Below are positions 9,358 to 19,703 of a DNA stretch of 64,000 nt, in pieces. Under the pieces are notes generated by a model that saw nothing but the letters and a program-made list of their open reading frames with translations, was not told the DNA's origin and did no database searches. The stretch lies in the NCBI RefSeq assembly GCF_001641265.1, contig NW_020167522.1:1116001-1180000 (forward strand), read 5' to 3'. Position 1 is the first letter of the stretch. Each line of letters starts with the position of its first letter. This stretch comes from Pseudogymnoascus destructans. Taxonomy: Eukaryota; Ascomycota; Leotiomycetes; Thelebolales; Thelebolaceae. The translations under genes and the position numbers were made by a program.

Positions 9358-12313
9358 ATGTCATCGCAATATTCAGAGTTGTTTGACTCTGACAATCCTA
9401 TTTCTAATATATTCTCAGACTCTCTTCCCTCTTCTCAACGACTACCTTCATTAAATCAAATCCCTGCGGGCCTCGAATATACTGGCAAATTAAACCAATT
9501 CATCAAATGGACTAAGGATACACACGATGTATTCATTGAGTGGTGGAAGCTATCACGATGGTATGAACAACACTCAGATCATACTACAAAACTCCTTACG
9601 AAGATTGCATGGGATTCAACCAACCGGAGTTCTCAATACTGGAGAATTTATCACCAAGGAGCAGACCGGCTTTCTGGAGAACCATGTGTCATTTGTACCT
9701 ATTGTTCGAAGGCCCTTACGCATCCTGCAATCAAGTCTGCTGGCCCAAAGTCTATGGCAACACATCTTGCATCAGACATTTGCAAAAAGAAGTCACGGAT
9801 GGGTAAGGATAGTCTCTATCAAATGCGAATCAATCAGATGCGACCTCAACAGGTAAGGATTACCAGATTATTACCAGAATTATATAGGCTAATATCTATA
9901 ATAGGATCATATTCTCACACAAGAGGCATTTTACGAACAAGTTCTATACACAGTTATCTCAACTCATAGCTCGTTCCGCTCAGTCGAGGATCCTGAATGG
10001 AAAAGGCTTGCTATCTTACAGAATCCTCACTATCCACTACCCTCAGCAACAACTATTCGAAACCTCTTAACAACAAAGCTCACACAAATCGAAGAAGAGA
10101 TGCTACAAGATGTTGTTCCTGGTTCAAAGATTGCATTATCGCTCGACTGTTGGTCAAGTGTTACTCGACTTTCATTTATGGGTGTTATTGCATCATTTAT
10201 CGACCGTCATTGGAAAATGCAAGAGGTCTTGATTGGGTTTGAACCTATATATACAGAGCATACTGGTGCTGAGTTATGTGGAATACTTGAAAAAGTTATC
10301 ACAAGGCAGCATTTAGAAGGACGAATTATATCCATTACGACTGATAATGCGTCAAACAACACTTCAATGATGAGAGATGTGGAAATAATGCTTGATAGTA
10401 TTGCAGACAACGAGCATTTCATTGGAGGAAAAGTACAACACATACCCTGCCTAGCTCACGTTATTCAACTTGCCCTTAGTGCTCTCCTTGGTCGAATCCG
10501 GATTACGCCAACAAATCAAGAGATCTTAATGAACTGGGAAGAAGAGAATCAGATGGAGGGCCTTGCAAAGTTGCAGAAGGACAAGGGTATTGGATTTACA
10601 CTTGGAAAGGTATATATTCTCTTGTTAGTTCTGGTAAACTTCTGGTAGTCTTTTCTAATATCTCATAGCTCCGGAAGCTCACTATCTTTGTTAATTCAAG
10701 TCAAACTCGAAGGAACAGGTTTATGACTTTGCAAAAGGCAAACATGAACCGGGGTCAATCATCTCAGAGGCTTCTTCGACTTATTCAAGATGTATCAACT
10801 CGATGGGATTCGACATGCCATATGCTTCTGCGAGCACAGCAACTCAAGTCAACAATCAATCAATATACTCGAGGCGATCATGGTGCTCACATGTTCAGAC
10901 TTAGCGAGCTAGAATGGAAGCACATCGAATACATCATTGATCTTACAAGGCCATTCAACTTCTTTACAACAAACATTGGATCGTCAGCCGGACCTACTGT
11001 CTGCTATACACTTGGAGTATATCAAAAACTCTTATCAACGCTTGAAGGAACTCGGCACCGGCTACGGCATAAGACATATCCATGGGCAGCAAAGATGACT
11101 TTAGCAATCGATGCTGCAGAGAAGAAGATTAGGAAGTATTATAACAAGCTATACACAAATACTGGATCTATCTTCGCATTTGCTAGTATCTTAAATCCTA
11201 GTGTGAAGCTCTCACACTTTAACAAAAAGGTTTGCAAGCTTGACTTTTCAATACGAAATTGGGAGACAGAGTTTGAACAACAGTTTAGGACTCTTTATAA
11301 AGAGCAGTACTCTACAGTGCGAGTTGCGAGTCAATCAGGATTACGAGATGCAGATATGGATCCATTAGCCTTAGTATTGCAGCAAAGTCAGACATTAAAT
11401 GGGACTCGGGGCCAGCGAGAGGAATATGTGAATGAGGCTGATCTCTATCTTGATGCTCGTAAGTTTCTGGTAATCTTCTGATAATCTTATTCTAACTTGT
11501 ATAGCACATATCTACACAAAGATATTGCTATTTTGGCAACAAAAGGAAGAGCAATTTCCTGGTCTATCAGCAATGGCTCGTGATATACTTTGTATTCCTG
11601 CTGCTGAGTCTGGAGTTGAGCGAGTCTTTAGTGCCGCAAGGGACGTATGTGGCCACCGACGTGGTCAACTTAATCCTGAGACGATTAAGAGTATTATGCT
11701 TATATATTACTCTCGACAATACAAGAATTGTCAAGGTCATCGTGACAAGCTTGCAGATATGATGGACGTCGTTGATATGACTGAGGAGCAAGTCGAAGAA
11801 GAGTATGAGGCACAACGACAACGGATGTGCAATTCTATCGAGTTACAATATATCAGCGATGAAGAAGAACCACGATCAAATACACATATCCGAGAGACAT
11901 ATTCAAAGGTACAATATCCTCCGTTTAATCCTCAGCGGCCACAGCAACAGCAAGACTTATCACAAGCTGCACATGAAGAACGACAAATGCGCTACCAACA
12001 AGGTGAAGAAAGAGATAGGGCTGACCGTCTTAACGAGACCTTATACGACATCCCAGATGACGATATCCCAGATAATGAAGATATAAGAGAAGATGGTAAT
12101 AATGAGGAGCCTATACTTCCAACTATTCATGACGATGAAGATAAGGATATGCCGTCCTCGCCACCAACGCCTATCCAACGCCCTCGGAAGACTGGAAGAG
12201 ATCTACTTGATATCTTTCAAGCTACTCGTCAAGACCCTATAAATACTTTAGGTATTAGTAGGTCTGGCCGGCCTCATCAAGCAAGGTGGAAAGATGTTCT
12301 TGAGCATATATAA
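9358..12313 (+). CDS. hAT family transposase of element 1
   Basis: Exons 9358-9852, 9905-10609, 10669-11458 and 11505-12313 give 932 residues with clean GT-AG introns of 46-59 nt. Residues ~110-145 form a BED-type zinc finger (CVICTYC, then H and C ligands). The RNase H-like core shows SLDCWSS with the first catalytic Asp and SITTDNASNN with the second. The C-terminal dimerisation region, AMARDILCIPAAESGVERVFSAARDV, contains the conserved Glu environment of hAT enzymes. After it comes a ~180-residue acidic, glutamine-rich tail that most hAT transposases lack. All catalytic landmarks are present and no stop interrupts the exons, so the enzyme may be active. It would bind the element ends and cut and paste with 8-bp target duplication. 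Confidence 0.93.
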
Positions 12314-12650
12314 TATAGTGTTCTGATAATCTTCTGATAATCGTGGTACTTAGATAGAGGAATATACGTGATTCGTTCTCACAGCTTATTAGAGATGGTA
12401 GAGTGATGCTGATAAATGTAATACTTTAAGTTAACTTACAACTGTAACCATAAAACAGTATTAATCGTATGAGGGACTGTTCACGTAATGCATATATCTT
12501 ACACGTGACAGCCGAGTACTCACTGGGTTTTTACAGAGTAACTGAGTATTGGCCTCACTCACCGAGTCGAGTGAAAGGTTCAGCTACTCACCCAGCTGAG
12601 TAACCCACTGAGTGAGTGAGCCGAGTATTGGGCGAGTAGTGCGCAGCCTA
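12314..12650. repeat. Right subterminal region and terminal inverted repeat of hAT element 1
   Basis: This segment holds many GAGT/ACTC-rich repeats (such as CTCACCGAGTCGAGTGA) and ends in the 13-bp inverted repeat at 12638-12650. It is the mirror partner of the left end. Confidence 0.85.
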
Positions 12651-12658
12651 GTCGTGAT
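12651..12658. repeat. Right 8-bp target site duplication of hAT element 1
   Basis: GTCGTGAT, identical to 6744-6751. Confidence 0.95.
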
Positions 12659-12728
12659 GCACACTCTGCTTCACCAACAGAACCTGGTGTATACTGGGTT
12701 TCAGCCCCATATTCTGCTTCCTTACGAA

Positions 12729-13112
12729 GCCTACAAATACTGTACGTAGGCCCATTAGACAGTGTAAAAAAATTCAATCGATCTATTTATTCTATATACT
12801 GTATTACCTGAAGCCTCCTGTTCCGTTGTGCCGTTGTGAGAATTTTTGGTTACCGGAGAATACCACCCGATTTTGGGTGTGGATCCCCGGTTCCCATAAT
12901 CACTTCGAACAATTATCACATGATGTTAGAATCACGTGGCCTCTGTTGGAGGTAATTGCGGAGTACGGAGAACCACACACAGAATCGTGTGGTAATCTCT
13001 GGTCACTGTATGAATCTCTTACGGGCAGCAGAACAGAGGCTTCAACAATAGAATAATATAATCAATTGAATTACTCACTAAACTACGGGTCTACGTACGC
13101 TATTTGTAGGCC
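12729..13112. repeat. MITE-like repeat with imperfect ~55-bp inverted ends
   Basis: The left end (GCCTACAAATACTGTACG, 12729 onward) and the right end, read in reverse complement from 13112 (GGCCTACAAATAGCGTACG), match over about 55 bases with a few gaps, both running into AATTCAATyGAT. The unit is ~384 bp and no coding frame is seen. The right-end motif appears again near 14649. A small non-autonomous element is the likeliest explanation. Confidence 0.45.
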
Positions 13113-13559
13113 TGGGGGAAACCCCCAAAACCCCGAGGGTTTGGGTTCCTACACCCAAACTGAAGTGATACACAGAGCTGGGAAAGACAGTCCCATGGAG
13201 AAAAGTGCCATTTTGGGCGCAAAAGACTACCGTATTCCCATGGGATGTCCGTTTCCCCCAACAGCCTCGGCAACTATATGAGGACAACTAGATAGCTGTC
13301 CTCGATGCTAAAGCAACAGTTATCCAGGAGCAGAAGGAGCACTAAGGTGCTATAGGGGCGAGGGGTGAGGCTTCTTTCCTCACTTAGGCAGCAATGCTTC
13401 TTATAATGAAGGAGAAGCAGGTTATCAACCTACCATTACCCTCACCACAGAACCTGCTCCTAGCGCTCTAAGCATAGCAATTAGTAAGTGGTGATAGAGT
13501 TTAAGATGCTGTTATCATTAAGGATAGTGACAGTCTTAGCCAGACTCCATTATTACCAC
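13113..13559. other. Decayed repeat sequence
   Basis: 13113-13290 shares its layout with 14649-14880: both start at a TACGyTATTTGTAG motif, have G/C-rich hairpins in the middle, and end in GTTTCCCCCAACA. 13290-13559 has only a short broken plus-strand frame, AVLDAKATVIQEQKEH, followed by stops. Confidence 0.35.
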
Positions 13560-14648
13560 TTACTAGTGCCTCTTGTTGTGGATGTCATAGTTGAGCTCTA
13601 CGGGTGACAGTTTTCTAGAGTAATATGCAACTGGTTTGAGCTTCTGTCTTTGTCTAGTTGACTTAGACATGCTCTAATCGCGAAATAAGAAGAGTCCGTC
13701 TCTAGGACTATCTTCTTTGCAGGGTCGAATGTGGCTAAGATAGGTGCTTCTGTGAACTTTGTCTTAAGTTCTTAGAATGCAGCTTCTGCCTTGTCTACCC
13801 ATTTGAACGTGAGGTCTTTCCTTGTAAGCTCTGCAAATGGTTGAGCAACTTTGGAATATCCTATAATAAACCTTCGGTAGAAGTTGGCAAAAATCATTCC
13901 TTAGCTAGCTTAGGTGTTGCATTTTCCTTCTAACGTTCGATGGTTTATGAAGTCAGCGAGGTAATTAGAGATCCATTCTAAGGCTGGTCCTTGTAGGAGG
14001 GCCACGGCCTATAGGATCTGTTCCACTTCTTAGGTGAAGTGTTTGGCGTTAAACATCATCTATAGCTCTGTCTAGATGAGGAAACTCTTAAGCTTCTTGC
14101 GATCCCCATGAAAGGTATTAGGGAATGCAATCTGAAGCTTGTCTGAGGGGTGAGCCTATGTGGCTTTGATGATAGTTTTAGTGGCTACCTTCCCTTTTGT
14201 TTCAACATTTGATCTAGTATCATCTCTAGCCATGTTGCTTTGTGTGTAAGCTGGTACCTCGTAGAAGTGGTGCTCAAAGTGTAACGCTAACTTCTAAACG
14301 ATAGGAGAAACAGAGGTTTCTTGCATAAGGTTGACTTGACAGAGGAGGCAGGGGATTAAACACAAAGGCTTTCTAAGTAACACATTATAGTATAAGTAAC
14401 ACATTATAGTATTGTAAAGAATACTATATTAAGTTGAGCACGAAGCTCCTATCTAAGGGAATACTATCTATTTATATAGTGGCGTCGTGCCAAAGGGATA
14501 TCAGAGATATTATGGATAACAAATATCCATCATATCCTCCGCTATCCACCACATGGGGTTGTGGCTGTAAATGCTAGCCTTGTGACTCATAGGTCAGGTT
14601 ACCAGAGCCTAGCCCCGCTAGCCCTGTAACCATGACATTACATAACTA
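13560..14648 (-). pseudogene. Internally deleted, mutated Ty3/gypsy remnant related to the element at 25882-32494
   Basis: 13590-13910 matches, with many substitutions, the RNase H part of the intact relative near 28680-28980. 14000-14279 matches its gag start and leader (the gttgctttgtgtg...gtggtgctcaaag stretch), and 14280-14648 matches its LTR, which shares motifs such as GTTGAGCACGAAGCTCC. Much of the polyprotein is missing. Many C-to-T-type changes create stops, as expected of repeat-induced point mutation. No matching target duplication is visible. Confidence 0.7.
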
Positions 14649-14902
14649 CGGGCCTACATACGCTATTTGTAGCCCTAGAGAAACCCCAAAGTCCTGATGA
14701 GCCGAGCTTCCAGGGCTCAGCTGCACCTAAATCAGTGGCTTCCAATAGTCTGGTGCTACTGCTTGGCTCGAGAGCTAACTGGGGAGCTAGACAATCCCCC
14801 AGAGGAAAACTTGTCATTTCAGGTGTAAGAGCCCATCATAATGCATGGGAGCGTTTCCCCCAACAGGCCTGAGTAAGATACCGTGAACCCGTGCCACATG
14901 GT
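14649..14902. repeat. Decayed repeat resembling 13081-13290
   Basis: It starts TACGGGCCTACATACGC and ends GTTTCCCCCAACAGGCCTGAG, sharing both borders with the earlier copy while the middle differs. It has no coding capacity. Confidence 0.35.
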
Positions 14903-15800
14903 TGTCATACTGACATTCGTTGCACTCAGTTTGCTATCAAACTCAGAAATCTCCTCCTCAAACCTACAAGTCACTATACATATTTTGGCTTGTCACACCA
15001 ACAACAAGAGCAATACTACTCAACGATTGCTACAACCCTCTATGATTCATTACACGTCATTGATCCTTAGTTACTGGGCCAATATGACCACATAGCATAT
15101 CTCTACAACCCTCTATGATTCATTACATGACATCACTCATACTACCACATGACATATCTCTACCAACTAGAGGCCTAGGAGCATGAACGATAGCTCTAAA
15201 AGCTCCTACGAACCTCTATGATTCATTACATGTCATCGCTCTTTAGTTACCCACAAGATTGGTTAAGTTATGACATAATCTGTCTATAGGGGTACTCTGA
15301 CCTTGGACCTCCTTTCACTTCCTATAGGCTAGGAACCTAGGAGATGGTTCTATGGGATTTTCTTACGTCGACTACAGTTACCAAGCCTGGTTAGTCATGG
15401 AAAGTCTTGGAAAATGAGAGAACTACACTCCTTTAGCATAAATAGGATTGCCCTTTCCTTAAGAAAGGGCAAGCAGACAATACAGTAAATCGACTATCAC
15501 ATACTTCCACGTCTTTTCCAAGCTTCCAAGCATTCATCTTGTTACTCCTTGTTTCTGAAAAGTCAGTGAGGTGTTAACCTCTGACTTACCCCTGAGTTCC
15601 CAGATTCAACATTTGTTGCAACTTGTCTGAACCACTTCACTACATCACACACCTGATTGCTGCATTGTGGAATAGTCTAAGCTACGACCCTTTGGCTCTG
15701 TTTTCTAAGACAGTGTGTTGTCTTAGTAAATTCATCCCTTCCTTGGGTGGCTAGATTCTCACATCTGGTGCACCCACCATTACATGCACCCACCATTACA
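14903..15800 (-). repeat. Solo LTR-like repeat (family A), inverted copy
   Basis: The segment runs from TGTCATACTGACATTCG to CACCATTACA. It is the reverse complement of the repeats at 33656-34461, 34487-35422 and 62728-63662. Its terminal 16 bases TGCACCCACCATTACA are duplicated in tandem (15769-15784 and 15785-15800). No matching 5-bp duplication flanks it, and it truncates a hAT transposase on its right. Confidence 0.75.
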
Positions 15801-17074
15801 ATATGTCTCCGAAGCTTAGCAAGTGTATTCATAACTTCTGTACGAGAATCAACAGTGCGTGGGATTCGCGCAGCACCTTGCTCACACCTATATGTCTCTG
15901 CCTCTGCTGAAGGGTCTGCTTTAAGCGTCTTTAAAGCATGTTGAACAGCGATATTAATAATGTGTGTAATACAACGTACATCGCCTTCCTTGACAGTGAA
16001 TGTCCATGGCTGTTGCATATAAGTCGAATGATTGCTAGCTAAGCGCTCGTACTCAGCAAGCATAACAGTGTTAGCTGATGCTTGCAAGATATTCACCGCT
16101 GTGAATTGGCTCTTTTAGATGAATCACATCTAGCAGATTTGACTTCTGCTGCCACTTGCTATTAATCCAATGTGCTGTTACTGCAGAGTATTCAGTGTAG
16201 TTGCGTGCAGACCACGAGTCGGTAGTTAAGCATATCCGGCCTCCATTTGCAATATGAGAATGAAGTTCTGCTTGTAACTGAGCACGGCATAGTGAGAACC
16301 GCCTTTGAAGGTCGCGGTGTAGCGTTCTAGCAGATACTGACAAAGTAATAGGGCTTAAGAATTGAATAATTTGACGAAAAGATAGACTATCAACAAGGCG
16401 TAATGACAGATTGTTTGATACTACAAATTGGAGCAGTAAATCTCTATACTTTGATGCATTGACTGGCTGCTTAGCCGTTGTCTTCTTTAGCTCAAAGAAT
16501 GATGAGCTACTTGACAGACTTGCTTGTAGCTGGTCATTCTTTCTCATGGTAAATGAGATTTGCGGGTGCTTTTGGGTGTAGTGCTTCCATAAGTTGCCAG
16601 TTGATTTATCCGAGAATACCAATGGCTGCGGTGAGTATCCGCAGTCTGGCTGGTTACAGATAACCCGAATAGTTGGTGGTGTAGTGTCCAACAGTGTACG
16701 CCTATATAGATTCTTAACAAATAGTGGTGAGGAGCTTGGTGGAAGCATTGTGCGTGGCGTCTGGAGACAGAGCGACGGAATAAGGGTAGGTAAGGTTGAC
16801 TCATTAACCTCATCAATGCCAATGTCATCAAGGCCAATAGGCACATCTGATAATGATGAGTCGCTCATTGTGTGTTATGGCATGCACATTACGAGCATAT
16901 CACGACTATATTCAAGACGTTAGATTCTGAATACTTGGCAAGGCTTGGCATATACCCGGATATATACCTACCTACTTGAAATACCCGGGTAGTTTCTCAG
17001 AAAAAAAAAGGTAGGTATATACCCGGGTATATACCCGGATACGCTGGGTATATACCTACCCGTGCCGAACACTG
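15801..17074 (-). pseudogene. Truncated hAT transposon 3 with transposase 5' half
   Basis: A minus-strand frame of 265 codons (16868-16071) carries a BED-like finger (CNQPDCG, then HYTQKH). It also has the first catalytic region LTTDSWSARNYTEYSAVT and EPIHSGEYLA, both typical of hAT. A second frame (16096-15801) continues with ASANTVMLAEYERLA and VKEGDVRCITHIINI after a frameshift, then stops at the solo LTR. The C-terminal half is gone. The right end is intact: 17055-17074 reads in reverse complement CAGTGTTCGGCACGGGTAGG, a hAT-like terminus. It is preceded by a subterminal zone (16940-17055) of repeated TATACCCGGGTATA palindromes. The left terminus is not found. Confidence 0.8.
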
Positions 17075-17190
17075 GTCATGATTATTATGATTATTTGTGC
17101 TAACCCTATGGCTGGTACAATAAGTATTAGCTGATCGTAAATTTAGACAGAACCAGAATAAATTAAGAACACGAACAATTAAATCCTATA

Positions 17191-19049
17191 ACGTGGTTGT
17201 ACACCGAGTCGTGAATGTCACCGAGTCGTGAACTTTTCCCTACTTAGCTACCTACGAACTTCAACACGCGTTTCCTCCACAACTACCAATGGAAATCCAA
17301 ACCCAAGAAGCGCGAATCATTCTAGCTATTGAGGCTCTTCAAACATGTAAATCGCTTAATCGCAGGTCTGCATCAATACTATATAAAGTGCCTTATTCTA
17401 CGCTTACTGATAGAATGGCCGGCCGACCTTCTCGACGCGAAACCAAAGCCAATAGTCATAAATTGACTGAGCTAGAAGAGGAAGTGATTATTCGAAATAT
17501 ATTGGATATGGATGCAAGAGGATTTGCGCCTCGGCCTGCTAGTGTGGAGGATATGGCAAATTATATCCTTGAATCGCGTGGGGGAAAGCACGTTGGGACG
17601 CGGTGGGCATATCGATTTATACAACGCCGCCCCGAGTTAAAGACGCATTTTAATCGCGTTTATGACTTTCAAAGAGCCTTGTGCGAAGATCCTGAGCTTA
17701 TTGGAGCGTGGTTTCAACTTGTGCAGAACATGAGAGCAAAGTACGGCATCCAAGACTGCGATTTCTACAACTTTGACGAGACGGGCTTCATGATGGGCGT
17801 TATTAGCTCAGCTTTAGTTGTTACACGCGCCGATCGACGTGGCAGAGGCAAGGCAGTTCAGCCTGGCAATCGGGAATGGGCTACAGCAATTGTTTGTGTG
17901 AATGCTGAAGGCGGGAGTATCCCTCCGTTTTTAGTAGTTCAAGGGAAATGTCACCTTTCAAGTTGGTATACTGAAGGCGGCCTTCCTCACAATTGGGTAA
18001 TTAAACCAACAAGCAATGGATGGACCAACAACGAGACAGGTCTAGAATGGCTTCATCATTTCGATAAACATACTTGCAGTCGTGCAAAAGGACCATATCG
18101 GATGTTGGTTTTAGACGGGCATGAAAGTCACGAATCAGCTGCGTTTCAGGAATATTGCAAAGCAAACAACATCATAACTCTCTGTCTACCTCCTCACTCG
18201 TCTCACCTAACTCAGCCACTTGATGTTGGGTGCTTTAGTGTTCTTAAACGCATGTATGGGCGTCAAATTGAGACCTTTATTAAGGCTCATATAAACCATA
18301 TTACAAAGGTTGAGTTTTTTATAGCTTTCCACACAGCTTATAACCAGTCAATAACAACTCAAAACGCCAAAGCTGGATTTCGCGGAGCTGGTTTAGTGCC
18401 CTTTGATCCGCAAGTAATCATTTCAAAGCTAGACGTCAAGTTGCGGACTCCTACACCTACAGGACCCCCCTCTATAGACGCTGATCCTTGGGTTTCTCAA
18501 ACGCCTCGCAACCCAATAGATGCTCTCTCACAGACTACTCTAGTTAAAAATCGCATTGCACGGCACCAAGGAAGCTCGCCAACCCCCATTTTTGCTACTG
18601 TTACTGCATTAGCTAAAGGGACAGAGATTTTGGCACATGAAATGACTTTATTGTCAGCTGAAGTCCGCACCCTTCGAGCAGCAAACGAAGCTCTTAGCAA
18701 ACGCTGGAGGGCTAAAAAGTCTCGTGTCCGTCAAGGGTGTGCACTTTCTGTAGGGGATGCACATGATGATTTGTCCCAAAGGGCAGTTACGGAGCAAATA
18801 AATCGCGAGAAGCGCTCTGGAGGGGTTGGTAGGAATGAGGGGCAACCAGGTGTACGACATTGTGGCACTTGCGGGGGGGCTGGCCATAATGCACGAACTT
18901 GTCAGGAGGTCATAGAAGTACTTAGCTCATCAGATTCTGAATAGTTTTAGTTTTAATACATGTTGTGGTTGTTTAATTATACCTTACAGTGGTGGGTATA
19001 AAAAAGTTTCACGACTCGGTGACATTCACGACTCGGTGTACAACCACGT
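17191..19049 (+). mobile_element. Fot/pogo-like DNA transposon, 1.86 kb
   Basis: Ends are ACGTGGTTGTACACCGAG and its reverse complement, with ~47-bp inverted repeats that match almost perfectly, flanked by TA at 17189-17190 and 19050-19051. Each inverted repeat contains the 15-mer CACCGAGTCGTGAAt twice in tandem. It carries one intact transposase gene. It lies inside the Tc1-like element, so it is younger than that. Confidence 0.93.
17289..18944 (+). CDS. Fot/pogo-family transposase with zinc knuckle
   Basis: The protein has 551 residues, no introns and no stops. Residues 1-60 form a Psq-type helix-turn-helix (ALQTCKSLNRRSASILYKVP), and ~60-125 a CENP-B-type DNA-binding region (ESRGGKHVGTRWAYRFIQRR). 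The DDE domain shows catalytic Asp163 (YNFDETGF), Asp276 (LVLDGHESH) and Asp312 (LTQPLDVG), a 35-residue spacing between the last two. The C-terminus has a CCHC knuckle (CGTCGGAGHNARTC, ~525-538) and an acidic end. Everything needed for activity is visible. It cuts at element ends and inserts at TA. Confidence 0.94.
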   Translation: MEIQTQEARIILAIEALQTCKSLNRRSASILYKVPYSTLTDRMAGRPSRRETKANSHKLTELEEEVIIRNILDMDARGFAPRPASVEDMANYILESRGGKHVGTRWAYRFIQRRPELKTHFNRVYDFQRALCEDPELIGAWFQLVQNMRAKYGIQDCDFYNFDETGFMMGVISSALVVTRADRRGRGKAVQPGNREWATAIVCVNAEGGSIPPFLVVQGKCHLSSWYTEGGLPHNWVIKPTSNGWTNNETGLEWLHHFDKHTCSRAKGPYRMLVLDGHESHESAAFQEYCKANNIITLCLPPHSSHLTQPLDVGCFSVLKRMYGRQIETFIKAHINHITKVEFFIAFHTAYNQSITTQNAKAGFRGAGLVPFDPQVIISKLDVKLRTPTPTGPPSIDADPWVSQTPRNPIDALSQTTLVKNRIARHQGSSPTPIFATVTALAKGTEILAHEMTLLSAEVRTLRAANEALSKRWRAKKSRVRQGCALSVGDAHDDLSQRAVTEQINREKRSGGVGRNEGQPGVRHCGTCGGAGHNARTCQEVIEVLSSSDSE

Positions 19050-19703
19050 TAACAATAAATTATATTAATTAACCTTAAGAATAAGTATATAGTAGTAATA
19101 GGTATACATAAACCAATTGTACTCTCTAGAAAATAAATATCTACTCCTAATACTTCATGTACCATCCCTTTGCCTCGATGCATGCCTTGATCTGGTCTGG
19201 CATTAACCTAATGAGCGACTCAAAAAGGGAGTTGGGCAATTCATCCCAACACACTTTAAGTGCCTCCTCGAGTTCCGTACGTATCTCATCTGTATTCATA
19301 CGGCTTGTCATAAGATGTAGGTACTTCTCTGCCATAAGCTCTTTTAATGCTTTCTATGCATGTTCAATCGGGTTGAGATTAGGTGAGTATGGCGGCCAAT
19401 CAGTTGTTAAAATGTCGTAATTCTCAAACCATTTAACAACTTTTCCTGTAGTATAGATTCTTGCATTATCTTGTATGAAAATAAGTCCTTCCTCGTAGTA
19501 AACCTGTAAACGTACATCAAGACTTCAAGATATGAGTTTGTAGAGTATCCATGCTTCATAGACTCAAAGTCTCGGTCAACCACTTTTTATCACCCCAAAA
19601 TGCAGCCCGTACTATGATTCTAATATCTTTACTAGATCTGTAAGTTTCAACAAGTTCTGGCTTCCACTTGTCTTGTGGTAAGCCAAAACACCACACTTGC
19701 TTT

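Larger units (their letters stand above)
7041..12343. repeat. Dispersed TCTGGTAATC-type repeats in introns and spacers of hAT element 1
   Basis: TCTGGTAATC or close variants, often two or three in tandem about 11 nt apart, occur near 7041-7062, 7464-7492, 8335-8355, 8713-8742, 9311-9336, 9855-9885 (reverse orientation), 10629-10650, 11464-11485 and 12321-12343. Seven of these nine places fall in introns or in the spacers between genes and the other two just after gene ends; none lies in an exon. On the minus-strand H3 gene they read as GATTACCAGA. Confidence 0.85.
6752..12650 (+). mobile_element. hAT DNA transposon 1, 5.9 kb, carrying a histone H3 variant
   Basis: The element is 5,899 bp. 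It starts TAGGCTGCGCACT (6752-6764) and ends with the exact reverse complement (12638-12650), flanked by an 8-bp duplication. Inside are three spliced genes: an H3-like gene on the minus strand, an unknown gene on the plus strand and the transposase on the plus strand. All look intact, apart from one unresolved splice junction in the unknown gene. Both subterminal regions contain CTACTCACCCAGCTGAGT in the same orientation (near 6793 and 12582), a possible transposase binding site. Typical hAT elements are 2.5-4 kb with one gene, so this one carries about 2 kb of extra coding cargo. Compare the 2.5-kb hAT at 19704-22202, which has only a transposase. Confidence 0.95.

Noticed and set aside
13081..14880. 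13081-13290 and 14649-14880 as the two LTRs of one element
   Set aside because: They share borders but not the middle, lie on either side of a remnant that already has its own LTR, and show no matching target duplication.
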